Shown here in pieces: positions 1 through 6,349 of a stretch of 6,349 nucleotides of DNA. Origin of the DNA: an uncultured Eubacteriales bacterium (GTDB lineage: Bacteria; Bacillota; Clostridia; Christensenellales; DTU072); contig CACXDF010000272.1 of NCBI GenBank assembly GCA_902766325.1, positions 1 to 6,349 of the forward strand. Direction: 5' to 3'. Within the stretch, counting starts at the first letter, position 1; each line of letters starts with the position of its first letter. A model generated the notes under the pieces. That model was given only the letters and a program-made list of their open reading frames with translations, was not told where the DNA came from and searched no databases. A program made the position numbers and the translations under genes.

Positions 1-472
1 TCATATAGTCGCCGTCGAGGCGGTAGGTCACAAGACCGGCGCCGGATTCCTTAACGAGTTTGGCGGTGCGGGGAGAAATATACCCGGTCTCGCCCGACCA
101 GGACTTATTACCCTCGGGGAACATAGCGACGCTGATCCCTTCTTTCAGATTCTTTTCGATAAGATCGACGGTGTCGTCCGCCGCCGCGCCTTTATTACGG
201 GGAATGGGCGCGAAAAAGACTTTCAGCACGCGGCCTAAAAACCCTTTCAAAAGATTGGCGCTCGCCACGAAGCGGGCGTGCCTGCCCGTACCCATGATGA
301 CCATAACGGGATCGAGGTCGGAATTGTGATTGGCAAGGACGAGATAGGTCGTTGACTTCGGTTTACGCTTCTTATACTTGAAGCCGAGACAAAGCGCAAG
401 GATCCATCCCAACGTGATACGTAGGATAAAGATCACCGCGCGTTGAAATCCGATTCCTCTTTTGACCGACAT
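1..472 (-). CDS. plsC: 1-acyl-sn-glycerol-3-phosphate acyltransferase (PlsC-like), 3' end cut off by window edge
   Basis: This gene encodes the first 157 residues of a membrane-associated acyltransferase of the LPLAT/PlsC family, which transfers an acyl chain to lysophosphatidic acid to make phosphatidic acid for membrane lipids. Seen in the sequence: a basic N-terminus, a hydrophobic anchor at about residues 11-31, the catalytic HX4D box as NHNSDLDP (His49, Asp54), and the FPEG acyl-acceptor-binding box at residues 118-121 (MFPEGNKSWSGE). Both boxes have family-typical spacing. The start is the ATG at 472, preceded by GAGG at 477-480 with a 4-base spacer. The gene begins 12 bases after the stop of the symporter gene and no promoter is visible between them, so it is probably the second gene of that operon. 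PlsC proteins are usually about 200-250 residues, so the missing C-terminus lies to the left. The family is secure. The exact acyl acceptor is inferred, since family members also act on other lysophospholipids. Confidence 0.88.
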   Translation of the reverse strand, partial: MSVKRGIGFQRAVIFILRITLGWILALCLGFKYKKRKPKSTTYLVLANHNSDLDPVMVIMGTGRHARFVASANLLKGFLGRVLKVFFAPIPRNKGAAADDTVDLIEKNLKEGISVAMFPEGNKSWSGETGYISPRTAKLVKESGAGLVTYRLDGDYM

Positions 473-484
473 TTTTCCTCTGTT

Positions 485-1909
485 TTATAGCTTTACTTGC
501 CTCTTTTTAAATATAAATTTACGGAAAAGAACGACGTTCAGAACGACGAATATTCCGATAATGATGCCAAACAACATCATGTTATTGCCCATACTGCGGG
601 GATTGTTCGTGAAGCTCCCCGCGATCAGCATGATGGGGAATCCGAACACGATGGCGGGCAGGTTTTGATAGACGAGGTTTTCCGATACGGGCGACTCTAA
701 GTTGGGATCGGCTTCGCGAAGCAGGATCATACCCGTCGAAGCGGTACCGGTGAGCATTCCGAAAAAGGCCAAGAACTGCTCGTAGCGATACCCCGGGAAA
801 AGATACTTGCAAATGAAGTTGACGTACAAGAAAGTCACGACGGCGCCGAGGACGGCCATGATGGCGATCGGAGCGATGTAGCCGGACACGAGATCGATCT
901 GAATAGCGCAGATACCGGCTACGATCATCAGGTCGAACGCAAAACCGGAAACACGGTTGAGAAGAAAGGTATTGACGTAATCTTTTTTGAGCAGTCCGCC
1001 CTTCTTTAACAGTTTCAAGACCAATTTGACGAGGGTCGCGGCGAGCACGCCGAACAGAAAGTTGAAGCCGTAAACGGTGCCGATCATATTGCCGCCTTTT
1101 AAGATGACGTTACCGAGCAGATACATAATACCGTAGGCGACCAGGTAAGTGATGGCTATCAAGGCGATCTGAATGGACATCTTGTCGACCGACTCGTTGA
1201 GCGGAGGTTCATTCACGCCGACGACGTCTTCCGTTTTTAATGCAGAAAGCGTCGCTTCTTTATAGGACAGTTTGCCCTTTTTGCGCCAGATATTGATAAC
1301 GACGACGCCGACGATACTGGCCACCAAAAAACCGATGGCGGCGAGAGACAGACCGATATTCTTATAAATACCGGCAGTGCCCATCGAAGAATCGAAGTTT
1401 CCGCCGATGTTGAGCGCCTGACCGGTACCCTGTCCGTATCCGAAGCAGAGCAAGATGCCGCTACCGCCGGCAAAGTCGGAATAAATAAGGGTGCACACAA
1501 GAGTGACGGCCAAACCGAAAACGGCCTGTAACAAATAGGAGTTGACGGTGGTGAGTCCGGAATTGAATATCTCTCCCGTCCGTTCTTTGGTCAGTTTTCG
1601 CCCCGACGGACGCAATGTCATAGCAATAAAACCGATGGCAAGGCAATGGTAGGTTACCACTTCGAGCGTGGCGATGCCGGAACCGTTGGCGGAGAAGACA
1701 GGCAGATTAAAAAGATAATCTCCTTTTGTGAAATACACGATGGAAGAAACGATAAGCATTATGATCCCGCCGAGGACCGAATTGGGGATCAGCGATTTCT
1801 TCAGAAAAGGAACTTGCGTCTTCAGAATATTGGCAACGATCAAACAAGCGAATAACAATCCGAACAGGAGCAAACCGCGCCATACGGACAAATCATAAAA
1901 ATCAGTCAA
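485..1909 (-). CDS. gltS: Sodium/glutamate symporter-like transporter (GltS, ESS family)
   Basis: This is a polytopic inner-membrane protein of 474 residues resembling the glutamate:Na+ symporter (ESS) family, which imports glutamate with sodium. About ten hydrophobic helices are visible, for example near 11-28, 43-60, 82-98, 123-144, 186-207, 246-270, 278-300, 341-366, 415-432 and 446-463. Two glycine-rich segments, GYGQGTGQ at 157-164 and GMLTGTASTG at 384-393, sit at equivalent places in the two halves. They match the re-entrant loops expected of this inverted-repeat fold. A polar loop of about 40 residues (208-246) separates the halves. I recall E. coli GltS as about 400 residues, so this is a longer variant. 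The start is the TTG at 1909, with AAGGAGG at 1916-1922 and a 6-base spacer. An in-frame ATG at 1978 lies upstream of the promoter and is not used. The substrate is inferred: the ESS fold is likely, but glutamate specificity is not proven. plsC follows after 12 bases. Confidence 0.78.
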   Translation of the reverse strand: MTDFYDLSVWRGLLLFGLLFACLIVANILKTQVPFLKKSLIPNSVLGGIIMLIVSSIVYFTKGDYLFNLPVFSANGSGIATLEVVTYHCLAIGFIAMTLRPSGRKLTKERTGEIFNSGLTTVNSYLLQAVFGLAVTLVCTLIYSDFAGGSGILLCFGYGQGTGQALNIGGNFDSSMGTAGIYKNIGLSLAAIGFLVASIVGVVVINIWRKKGKLSYKEATLSALKTEDVVGVNEPPLNESVDKMSIQIALIAITYLVAYGIMYLLGNVILKGGNMIGTVYGFNFLFGVLAATLVKLVLKLLKKGGLLKKDYVNTFLLNRVSGFAFDLMIVAGICAIQIDLVSGYIAPIAIMAVLGAVVTFLYVNFICKYLFPGYRYEQFLAFFGMLTGTASTGMILLREADPNLESPVSENLVYQNLPAIVFGFPIMLIAGSFTNNPRSMGNNMMLFGIIIGIFVVLNVVLFRKFIFKKRQVKL

Positions 1910-1915
1910 AATAAG

Positions 1916-1922
1916 CCTCCTT
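1916..1922 (-). promoter_or_regulatory. Ribosome binding site deciding a TTG start
   Basis: On the minus strand the sequence reads AAGGAGG, then CTTATT, then TTG. This is a near-perfect Shine-Dalgarno with a 6-base spacer. No other in-frame start lies close by: the nearest ATG downstream is out of frame, and the next in-frame Met is at about residue 51, inside the second helix. The site therefore fixes the symporter start at the TTG at 1909. Confidence 0.9.
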
Positions 1923-1934
1923 ATTTCCGTTGAG

Positions 1935-1963
1935 AGTATATCAAAAAATCCCCTTTTTGTCAA
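1935..1963 (-). promoter_or_regulatory. Vegetative (sigma-70/SigA-type) promoter of the symporter-plsC operon
   Basis: On the minus strand there is a perfect -35 box TTGACA (1958-1963), a spacer of exactly 17 bases (1941-1957) and a -10 box TATACT (1935-1940), one mismatch from TATAAT. Transcription would start near 1928, leaving a leader of only about 20 bases that carries the AAGGAGG site. Such a short leader leaves no room for a riboswitch or attenuator. The flanking DNA upstream (about 1964-2020) is AT-rich and might help as an UP element. I could not identify an operator. Confidence 0.87.
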
Positions 1964-2057
1964 TATGCCCAATCGCAACCGTTTTAATATGAACCAAATA
2001 TAAAATCAAAGTAAAACGCAGGTGAATTCGGCCTCATTTCATGCTATCCGGAATAAT

Positions 2058-2092
2058 AAAAAAAAGGAGCTTTCTCGAAAAAAGCCCCTTTT
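2058..2092 (-). terminator. Intrinsic terminator after the alpha-mannosidase gene
   Basis: Reading the minus strand, AAAAGGGGCTTT (2081-2092) can pair with AAAGCTCCTTTT (2062-2073) around the 7-base loop TTTCGAG. The stem has 12 pairs, including one G-U wobble. The stem runs into eight T residues (complement of 2058-2065, half of them in the stem). It begins 19 bases after the mannosidase stop and lies about 95 bases upstream of the symporter promoter, so it separates the two transcription units. On the plus strand the T tract is shorter and there is no gene to terminate. Confidence 0.88.
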
Positions 2093-2110
2093 ATCGACTT
2101 AAAAACGTCT

Positions 2111-5100
2111 TTATTCAAACTTAACGATAGTAAGCTCGAATTTCTTCAACGCAAGCGGCGTTTCAACGTCCGCGATCTTGTTTTCGAAGATATCCGTACG
2201 GCATACGGCCGTTCTGCCGGCAAAGGTAAGGTTGGCGGTCTGCGGTTTGGAAGAAGAATTATAGATACGAGCGACAAAACCCTTTCCGTCGTCGGCGGGC
2301 TTGATCGCTTCTACGACCACGTTGTCGTTATCGCATGAAAAGCCGAGATCCGATCCCGATCCGACGCCGCATACGGGAACAAGAGGATTATTGAGAAGGT
2401 AGGCTTCTTTATAAGTTTCCGCGCTCATCGGTCCTTCGTGAATAAGAATGGCATAGTTTATTTCGTGTTCGCCCTGCTCCGGCTGATGGCTCGGGCCCTT
2501 TTTCGGAGTGCGGATCAAATTCATGTCCATGACGTTGCCTTTACAACGGAAACCGTACTTGCAGTCATTGAGAATAGATACCCCGTAGTTTATTTCGCTC
2601 ATATCGATAAACTTTTGTCCGTTGACCTCGAACTGCGCCTTTTCGATACTGTTCTCTTCTGTGGTACGGCGCGTAAGGTGTCCGTATTGGACGTTGAACG
2701 TACATTCGGACGTATAGATATCGACGGGGAACGCAATACGGAGCATAGACGCCTCTTGGTGGCAATCCACTTTCATTTTGACTGTCAACCGGCGAGATCC
2801 GGACAAAAGGGAGAAACGCTGCGTGATCCTATTTTTGTCGGCGGTATAAGTCGCCTCGGCATAGGCTTCCGGCCCGTCGACGCCGGTGATAAAACCGGTA
2901 CAAACGGCGTCTTTTTTCTTTTTACGATAATCCTTGGGAAAATCCCATGCGTCGCCCCTATCTTCGTACTTACTGATAACGGCCGTTTTTCCGCCGAACG
3001 GCACGAATTCTTTTCCCATCTTTTTATCGTACAAAGACACGATAACGCCGTCTTTGAAGGTCACTTTCAAAAACTCGTTTTCGAGAGTGTCTTCCGTTAC
3101 GCAGGCAGTAGATTCGGGCGCTTTCATATCGGTAAGCGCCGCCATTGAATAGCCGCCCACGTTGACGTCGTACCAGGTATCGTCCACCTTTACGGGCAAG
3201 CGATAAGAATAGGGATTGGGATTAAAAACGGACGCGCCGTTTGCCAAAGATCCCGCAAGAGCCGCGATAGCCGTCGAGATCTCTTTATAAAGAGTTTCGT
3301 ACCGTTCTTCCGATTCTGTATAAACGCGATCGATGGAAGAACCGGGCAGAATATCATGGAATTGATATAAAAGGATCTCTTTCCAGATCTCGTCGATACG
3401 TTCTTGCCCGATGGGCGGGACGATCCCCTTTTCTTTCGCCGCGACGACGAGCGCATCGTAGTTTTTCAACGCGAATTCCATCTTGCGGTTGAACAGTTTG
3501 TTCTTCGCGTGCGAAGTCTGCGTTCCCTGATGCTTTTCCAAATACAATTCGCCTTTAAAAACGGGATATTCTTTTTCCGGATCGTCGATATCTTTAAAAA
3601 AGTCTTCCGACAGCTTAAAGTCGACCTTCGGCGTATCTTTGAGGTCAGCCATGCGAAGAGCGCGTTCGATGTGTTCGACGCCCGGACCCGCGCCGCCGTC
3701 CCCGATGCCGAATAAGGCCATCGCCTCGTTATTGTATTTGCGTTCGTAATAATACTTTTCCGCTTTCTTGAACGAATAGGTGTTCATCGGCCCGTTGTAG
3801 GTACACTCGGGGAGCATATGCGCGAGAACGACGCTTCCGTCAAGGCCTTCCCAGCGGAAGGTATGGTACGGAAACTTATTATATTTGTTCCAACTCATTT
3901 TCTGCGTCAAAAAGTAAGGTACGCCGGCAAGTTTCATGACGGTGGGCAGGCACCCGGAGTAGCCGAAGCTGTCCGGCACCCAAAATATCTTCATGTCCTG
4001 TCCGAATTCCTTTTGGAAAAACTTCTTTCCGTAATAGAACTGACGGATCAGGCTTTCGCCGGAGATGCAGAAACTGTCCGGTTCAACCCAGGTCGCGCCC
4101 TGCACGTCCCATCTTTTTTCGGCGGCGGCGCGCTTGACGTCCGCGTATACGTCGGGATAATCCCTCTTGACCCAGTCGTACAGTTGGGCCTGCGACGCGC
4201 CGAAAATATAACCGTCGTAGTTACGGATGTTGCGGAGCTGGTTAGAAAAAGTCCTGCCGCCTTTACGATAACTTTCGCGAAGGGGCCACAGCCAGGCAAG
4301 GTCGAGGTGGGCGTGTCCGATGGAATGGAACGTAAAAGCGTACTTGTCGTTCTTTTCGCCGAGCAAAGGTTTTAACTCTTCACGCAGCTTCGCGGCTTTT
4401 TCTTCGGTGATACCGCGCGTGAGCGGCAGCATGGAAAGAAGGGTCTTTACGATCCTTTTTTCAAAGTCTCCGTTACGATTATAGGCGTACACGTCGAACA
4501 GCACTTCCATATCGTACGCGAGCGCGTCGACTTCTTTACGATATTCCGCAAAGCAGAGTTCGGAAACCTTAGAATCATTTTTACGATTCCCAAACAGGTC
4601 GTTCGCGCCGCAATCGATCCAAAGGTCGACATTTCCGTTTTCATCCGCCAGCGGCTCGACGTCAACGACGATCTTTTTGGCAAGTCCGAGGTCGGGAGAA
4701 AACTGTGAATAGCGTGAAGTGATACCCTGCGTTACTTTGCCGTCTTTGGTAAAGACGAGGCCTTCGCCGCCGCAATCAACGAGCAGAACGACGTTCTTTT
4801 TCCGCGGCAGTTTCCCGGCAAGATGGAACCAGGCGCAGTCGAATACGTGCTCCGCCCAGACGACGCCCTTTTTGATCGCGATCTTTTTCCCTTCCGTCTT
4901 TTTACCGAACGGAACGGGCTCGGCAGTCACGTACCCTTCGCCTTGCAGACCGTCTATTCTCTTATACGCCTGTTCGTGCAAACGAGCGATCGCCCGAGCG
5001 ACGCGCTCCCCTTTCAGAAAGGTCGCGCCCTGCTTGTCGGCTTTCAATTTTTTGTTCGCTTCCAGTCGGCGCCAGACGTAATAATACTTGTGGGCCTTTT

Positions 5101-5119
5101 CCATCAATGACTTCTTCAT
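2111..5119 (-). CDS. Cytosolic alpha-mannosidase, glycoside hydrolase family 38
   Basis: This gene encodes a 1002-residue retaining alpha-mannosidase that removes alpha-linked mannose from glycans or glycosides. There is no signal peptide, so it acts in the cytoplasm. Seen in order: an N-terminal beta-rich region (about 1-255) like that of MAN2C1-type enzymes; the GH38 catalytic domain (about 260-510) with GHAHLDLAWLWP (zinc ligands His271 and Asp273), VPDSFGYSG (nucleophile and zinc ligand Asp383), MSWNKYNKFPYHTFRWEG, and GIGDGGAGP (470s); the helical middle domain (about 528-612) with FHDILPGSS, whose His588 is the expected fourth zinc ligand; and a beta-sandwich C-terminus. Ligand roles come from alignment by eye with Golgi mannosidase II. 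All key residues are present and the length suits the family. The ATG at 5119 has GGAGG at 5125-5129. A hydrolase gene precedes it by 65 bases and a terminator follows. Linkage specificity is unknown, and no sugar transporter lies in the window. Confidence 0.95.
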   Translation of the reverse strand: MKKSLMEKAHKYYYVWRRLEANKKLKADKQGATFLKGERVARAIARLHEQAYKRIDGLQGEGYVTAEPVPFGKKTEGKKIAIKKGVVWAEHVFDCAWFHLAGKLPRKKNVVLLVDCGGEGLVFTKDGKVTQGITSRYSQFSPDLGLAKKIVVDVEPLADENGNVDLWIDCGANDLFGNRKNDSKVSELCFAEYRKEVDALAYDMEVLFDVYAYNRNGDFEKRIVKTLLSMLPLTRGITEEKAAKLREELKPLLGEKNDKYAFTFHSIGHAHLDLAWLWPLRESYRKGGRTFSNQLRNIRNYDGYIFGASQAQLYDWVKRDYPDVYADVKRAAAEKRWDVQGATWVEPDSFCISGESLIRQFYYGKKFFQKEFGQDMKIFWVPDSFGYSGCLPTVMKLAGVPYFLTQKMSWNKYNKFPYHTFRWEGLDGSVVLAHMLPECTYNGPMNTYSFKKAEKYYYERKYNNEAMALFGIGDGGAGPGVEHIERALRMADLKDTPKVDFKLSEDFFKDIDDPEKEYPVFKGELYLEKHQGTQTSHAKNKLFNRKMEFALKNYDALVVAAKEKGIVPPIGQERIDEIWKEILLYQFHDILPGSSIDRVYTESEERYETLYKEISTAIAALAGSLANGASVFNPNPYSYRLPVKVDDTWYDVNVGGYSMAALTDMKAPESTACVTEDTLENEFLKVTFKDGVIVSLYDKKMGKEFVPFGGKTAVISKYEDRGDAWDFPKDYRKKKKDAVCTGFITGVDGPEAYAEATYTADKNRITQRFSLLSGSRRLTVKMKVDCHQEASMLRIAFPVDIYTSECTFNVQYGHLTRRTTEENSIEKAQFEVNGQKFIDMSEINYGVSILNDCKYGFRCKGNVMDMNLIRTPKKGPSHQPEQGEHEINYAILIHEGPMSAETYKEAYLLNNPLVPVCGVGSGSDLGFSCDNDNVVVEAIKPADDGKGFVARIYNSSSKPQTANLTFAGRTAVCRTDIFENKIADVETPLALKKFELTIVKFE

Positions 5120-5147
5120 GTTTTCCTCCGCATACTGCTATGTAATA

Positions 5148-5179
5148 AAAGGGGTCCGCTCAATAAGCGGGCCGCCTTT
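5148..5179 (-). other. Imperfect GC-rich hairpin between hydrolase and mannosidase genes
   Basis: On the minus strand, just after the hydrolase stop, AAAGG-C-GG-C-CCGCT folds back on AGCGG-A-CC-CCTTT around the loop TATTG. This gives 12 pairs with one bulged C and one C/A mismatch, and it is followed by a short T-rich run (TTTTATTA, partly in the stem). The mannosidase Shine-Dalgarno at 5125-5129 lies outside it. It could be a weak terminator that lowers mannosidase expression, or a processing or stability element between the two cistrons. I saw no promoter in the gap, so the mannosidase probably depends on readthrough. Confidence 0.55.
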
Positions 5180-5184
5180 CTCCT

Positions 5185-5988
5185 TTATTTTTGCTTCGGC
5201 AAGACGCCGAAAAAGTGTCGGATATTCATATCCTTAGGAATATTCTTTCCATGCGCTCCCAACCCGAAAAGCGGTTTATGCACGCCGTGATCGGTCGAAA
5301 AAGCGACCAGCGTGTCATGATCTTTCCAATGTGCGGAAACGGCTTCCATCAATTTGCCGAAAGAAGCGTTATAGTGGCGCAAAGCGTTCACGGCGATCCG
5401 GCTCGTCGGCCAGGAACGGTGCATTTTGTCGTCATATTCCTGATTGTATACTTCGATAACGTCGTACTTATCCTCGGCGATCAATTCAAGCGCCTTTTCC
5501 ACCACTTCGTCGTCGTACTTCATCAAATAATAATCGATATCGCGTTCGGCAAAGATACGCGGGATGCTCTGATTGGCGACGGCTACCATAGCCACCTTCT
5601 TACCGCTGTCCGGCAGCGCGTCGAAAAAGGTATCGACTTTCAGAACCGGCTTTTCGTAATGGGTAATGCCGTGCACAGCCGGCTCGGCGCCGGTATACAT
5701 CGTCGCAAAGCAAACGGGCGTCTTGGGCGGGAACGCGGTCAAAAAGTCGACCGACACGTCGGTATACTTACGGACGTTATAAAAAAGATCGTAATACTTT
5801 TCGTATATCCACTCTCCTACGGCGTCCGGATTATAGAGTAGCATCCTGTCCACCTTACCGCCCGCCTTTTTATCGACGATCTCCTTGATCGCAACCACGT
5901 CTCCCCTCGCGTTTTCGGGTCTGCGAGCGCCGATAACGTCACTGAGCGTTCCGACGAGATTGGTCAAAGAAAAGGTATTGAAATCCAT
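5185..5988 (-). CDS. Alkaline phosphatase-superfamily metal-dependent hydrolase (nucleotide pyrophosphatase/phosphodiesterase-like), substrate unknown
   Basis: This 267-residue protein has the fold signature of type I phosphodiesterase/nucleotide pyrophosphatase enzymes, which cleave phosphate (sometimes sulfate) esters with two metal ions. Seen: NPDAVG with Asp55 in the place of the usual DG metal-binding box; PPKTPVCFATMYTG followed by VHGI, where Thr90 aligns with the catalytic threonine; YDDKMH with Asp186 and His190 in the DxxxH spacing; STDHG with Asp233 and His234; and GAHGKN with His246. A full metal-ligand set is thus present, in a compact protein without the cap insertions of larger relatives. 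There is no signal peptide, which is notable because many relatives are exported. The ATG at 5988 has AGGAGG at 6000-6005 with a rather long 11-base spacer. This site lies inside the end of the upstream gene, two bases away, which suggests coupled translation. The mannosidase follows. The superfamily is confident, but phosphatase, phosphodiesterase, sulfatase or mutase activity cannot be told apart. Confidence 0.82.
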   Translation of the reverse strand: MDFNTFSLTNLVGTLSDVIGARRPENARGDVVAIKEIVDKKAGGKVDRMLLYNPDAVGEWIYEKYYDLFYNVRKYTDVSVDFLTAFPPKTPVCFATMYTGAEPAVHGITHYEKPVLKVDTFFDALPDSGKKVAMVAVANQSIPRIFAERDIDYYLMKYDDEVVEKALELIAEDKYDVIEVYNQEYDDKMHRSWPTSRIAVNALRHYNASFGKLMEAVSAHWKDHDTLVAFSTDHGVHKPLFGLGAHGKNIPKDMNIRHFFGVLPKQK

Positions 5989-5990
5989 TC

Positions 5991-6349
5991 TTATTTATTC
6001 CTCCTGTGCTCCTCGTACTCTTCGGCGGTCATCGTCTCTACGCGGCTGTGATCGTTACGGGAAGCGGAATACTCGTATCTCTTCTTTTCTTCATTATACT
6101 TTTTAACGGCGGCTACCGTCTGATAGTAAAGGGGAACGGCAAAGAAGATCACCCAACCGGGGTGCCACCAACCGCCCAAAAATCCGAGTAAGAGATACCC
6201 GGCGATACAGAGCGCGGGAACGAGACAGTTAAAGAACCAAAGCACGTTCCTTCTTTTTACCGCCAGACAGATCAAGTAATAAAGCGGTATCGAAAACAGT
6301 ATCACCCAGCAGGTACGGAAGAATTGCGGATCGATAAAACCGAGCAAAA
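5991..6349 (-). CDS. Membrane protein with two repeated transmembrane hairpins, 5' end beyond window edge
   Basis: The last 118-119 codons of an open frame are visible; it enters from the right edge, so the true start is not seen. The TTG at 6345-6347 is probably an internal leucine. Seen: four hydrophobic segments arranged as two similar units, WVILFSIPLYYLICLAVKRR then WVIFFAVPLYYQTVAAVKKY, each preceded by a hydrophobic stretch, with a GGWWHPGW motif at the second. A charged cytoplasmic tail rich in Glu, Lys and Arg (about 40 residues) follows and ends in HRRNK. Similar hydrophobic repeats occur, as far as I recall, at the C-terminus of some Firmicutes helix-turn-helix regulators with membrane tails, and in small stand-alone membrane proteins. 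I cannot decide between these because the N-terminus is missing. Its stop is two bases before the hydrolase ATG and it carries that gene's Shine-Dalgarno, so the two are co-transcribed. Function is unknown. Confidence 0.72.
   Translation of the reverse strand, partial: LLGFIDPQFFRTCWVILFSIPLYYLICLAVKRRNVLWFFNCLVPALCIAGYLLLGFLGGWWHPGWVIFFAVPLYYQTVAAVKKYNEEKKRYEYSASRNDHSRVETMTAEEYEEHRRNK

Noticed and set aside
60..329. Plus-strand open frame of 89 codons at the left end.
   Set aside because: It is the antisense shadow of the PlsC-like gene, whose HX4D and FPEG motifs fall in this interval on the minus strand.
1981..2020. Possible second promoter in AT-rich DNA upstream of the symporter promoter.
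   Set aside because: Only weak -35/-10 look-alikes with several mismatches are present. The composition alone explains them, and the strong promoter at 1935-1963 suffices.
2062..2092. The same stem-loop read as a bidirectional terminator.
   Set aside because: On the plus strand the stem ends in only four T residues, and no plus-strand gene approaches it.
2438..3148. Plus-strand open frame of 236 codons opposite the mannosidase gene.
   Set aside because: It lies wholly antisense to a GH38 gene with intact motifs, has no recognisable domain, and its composition follows from the codon bias of the real gene.
3818..4375. Plus-strand open frame of 185 codons antisense to the catalytic domain of the mannosidase.
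   Set aside because: It overlaps the region coding for the catalytic nucleophile and zinc-ligand motifs and encodes nothing recognisable.
5191..5841. Plus-strand open frame of 216 codons opposite the phosphatase-superfamily gene.
   Set aside because: The minus-strand frame carries a full set of metal-binding motifs. The plus-strand product has no family resemblance and no good start context.

Overview
The window looks like an ordinary chromosomal segment of a low-to-moderate GC Gram-positive bacterium, most likely a member of the Clostridia (Bacillota). The reasons are strong AGGAGG-type ribosome binding sites before every complete gene, a TTG start, a near-consensus vegetative promoter, U-rich intrinsic terminator structure and Firmicutes-like protein families. 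The genus cannot be told from the sequence alone. All five genes lie on the minus strand, so the window is best read from right to left.

Right part (about 6349 down to 2058): this appears to be one transcription unit. It contains the 3' part of a small membrane protein with two similar transmembrane hairpins (5991 to beyond the edge). Two bases later comes a cytoplasmic alkaline-phosphatase-superfamily hydrolase (5185-5988). After a 65-base gap holding an imperfect GC-rich hairpin comes a 1002-residue cytosolic GH38 alpha-mannosidase (2111-5119). A clear intrinsic terminator at 2058-2092 closes the unit. Its promoter lies beyond the right edge.

Left part (about 1963 down to 1): a TTGACA-17-TATACT promoter drives a sodium/glutamate symporter-like membrane protein (485-1909, TTG start). 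Twelve bases after it begins a 1-acyl-glycerol-3-phosphate acyltransferase (PlsC-like) that runs off the left edge. These two probably form a second operon.

Functionally, the right unit suggests intracellular trimming of mannose-containing glycans next to a metal-dependent phosphate or sulfate ester hydrolase of unknown substrate. The left unit pairs amino acid uptake with phosphatidic acid synthesis, which may be no more than shared transcription. The longest stretch without a gene is about 200 bases (1910-2110), and it holds the terminator and the promoter described below. I saw no RNA genes, CRISPR arrays, insertion sequences or phage genes, and no strong sign of a novel system. The most interesting points are the hydrolase/mannosidase pairing, the start-site correction of the transporter, and the hairpin between the two hydrolase genes.
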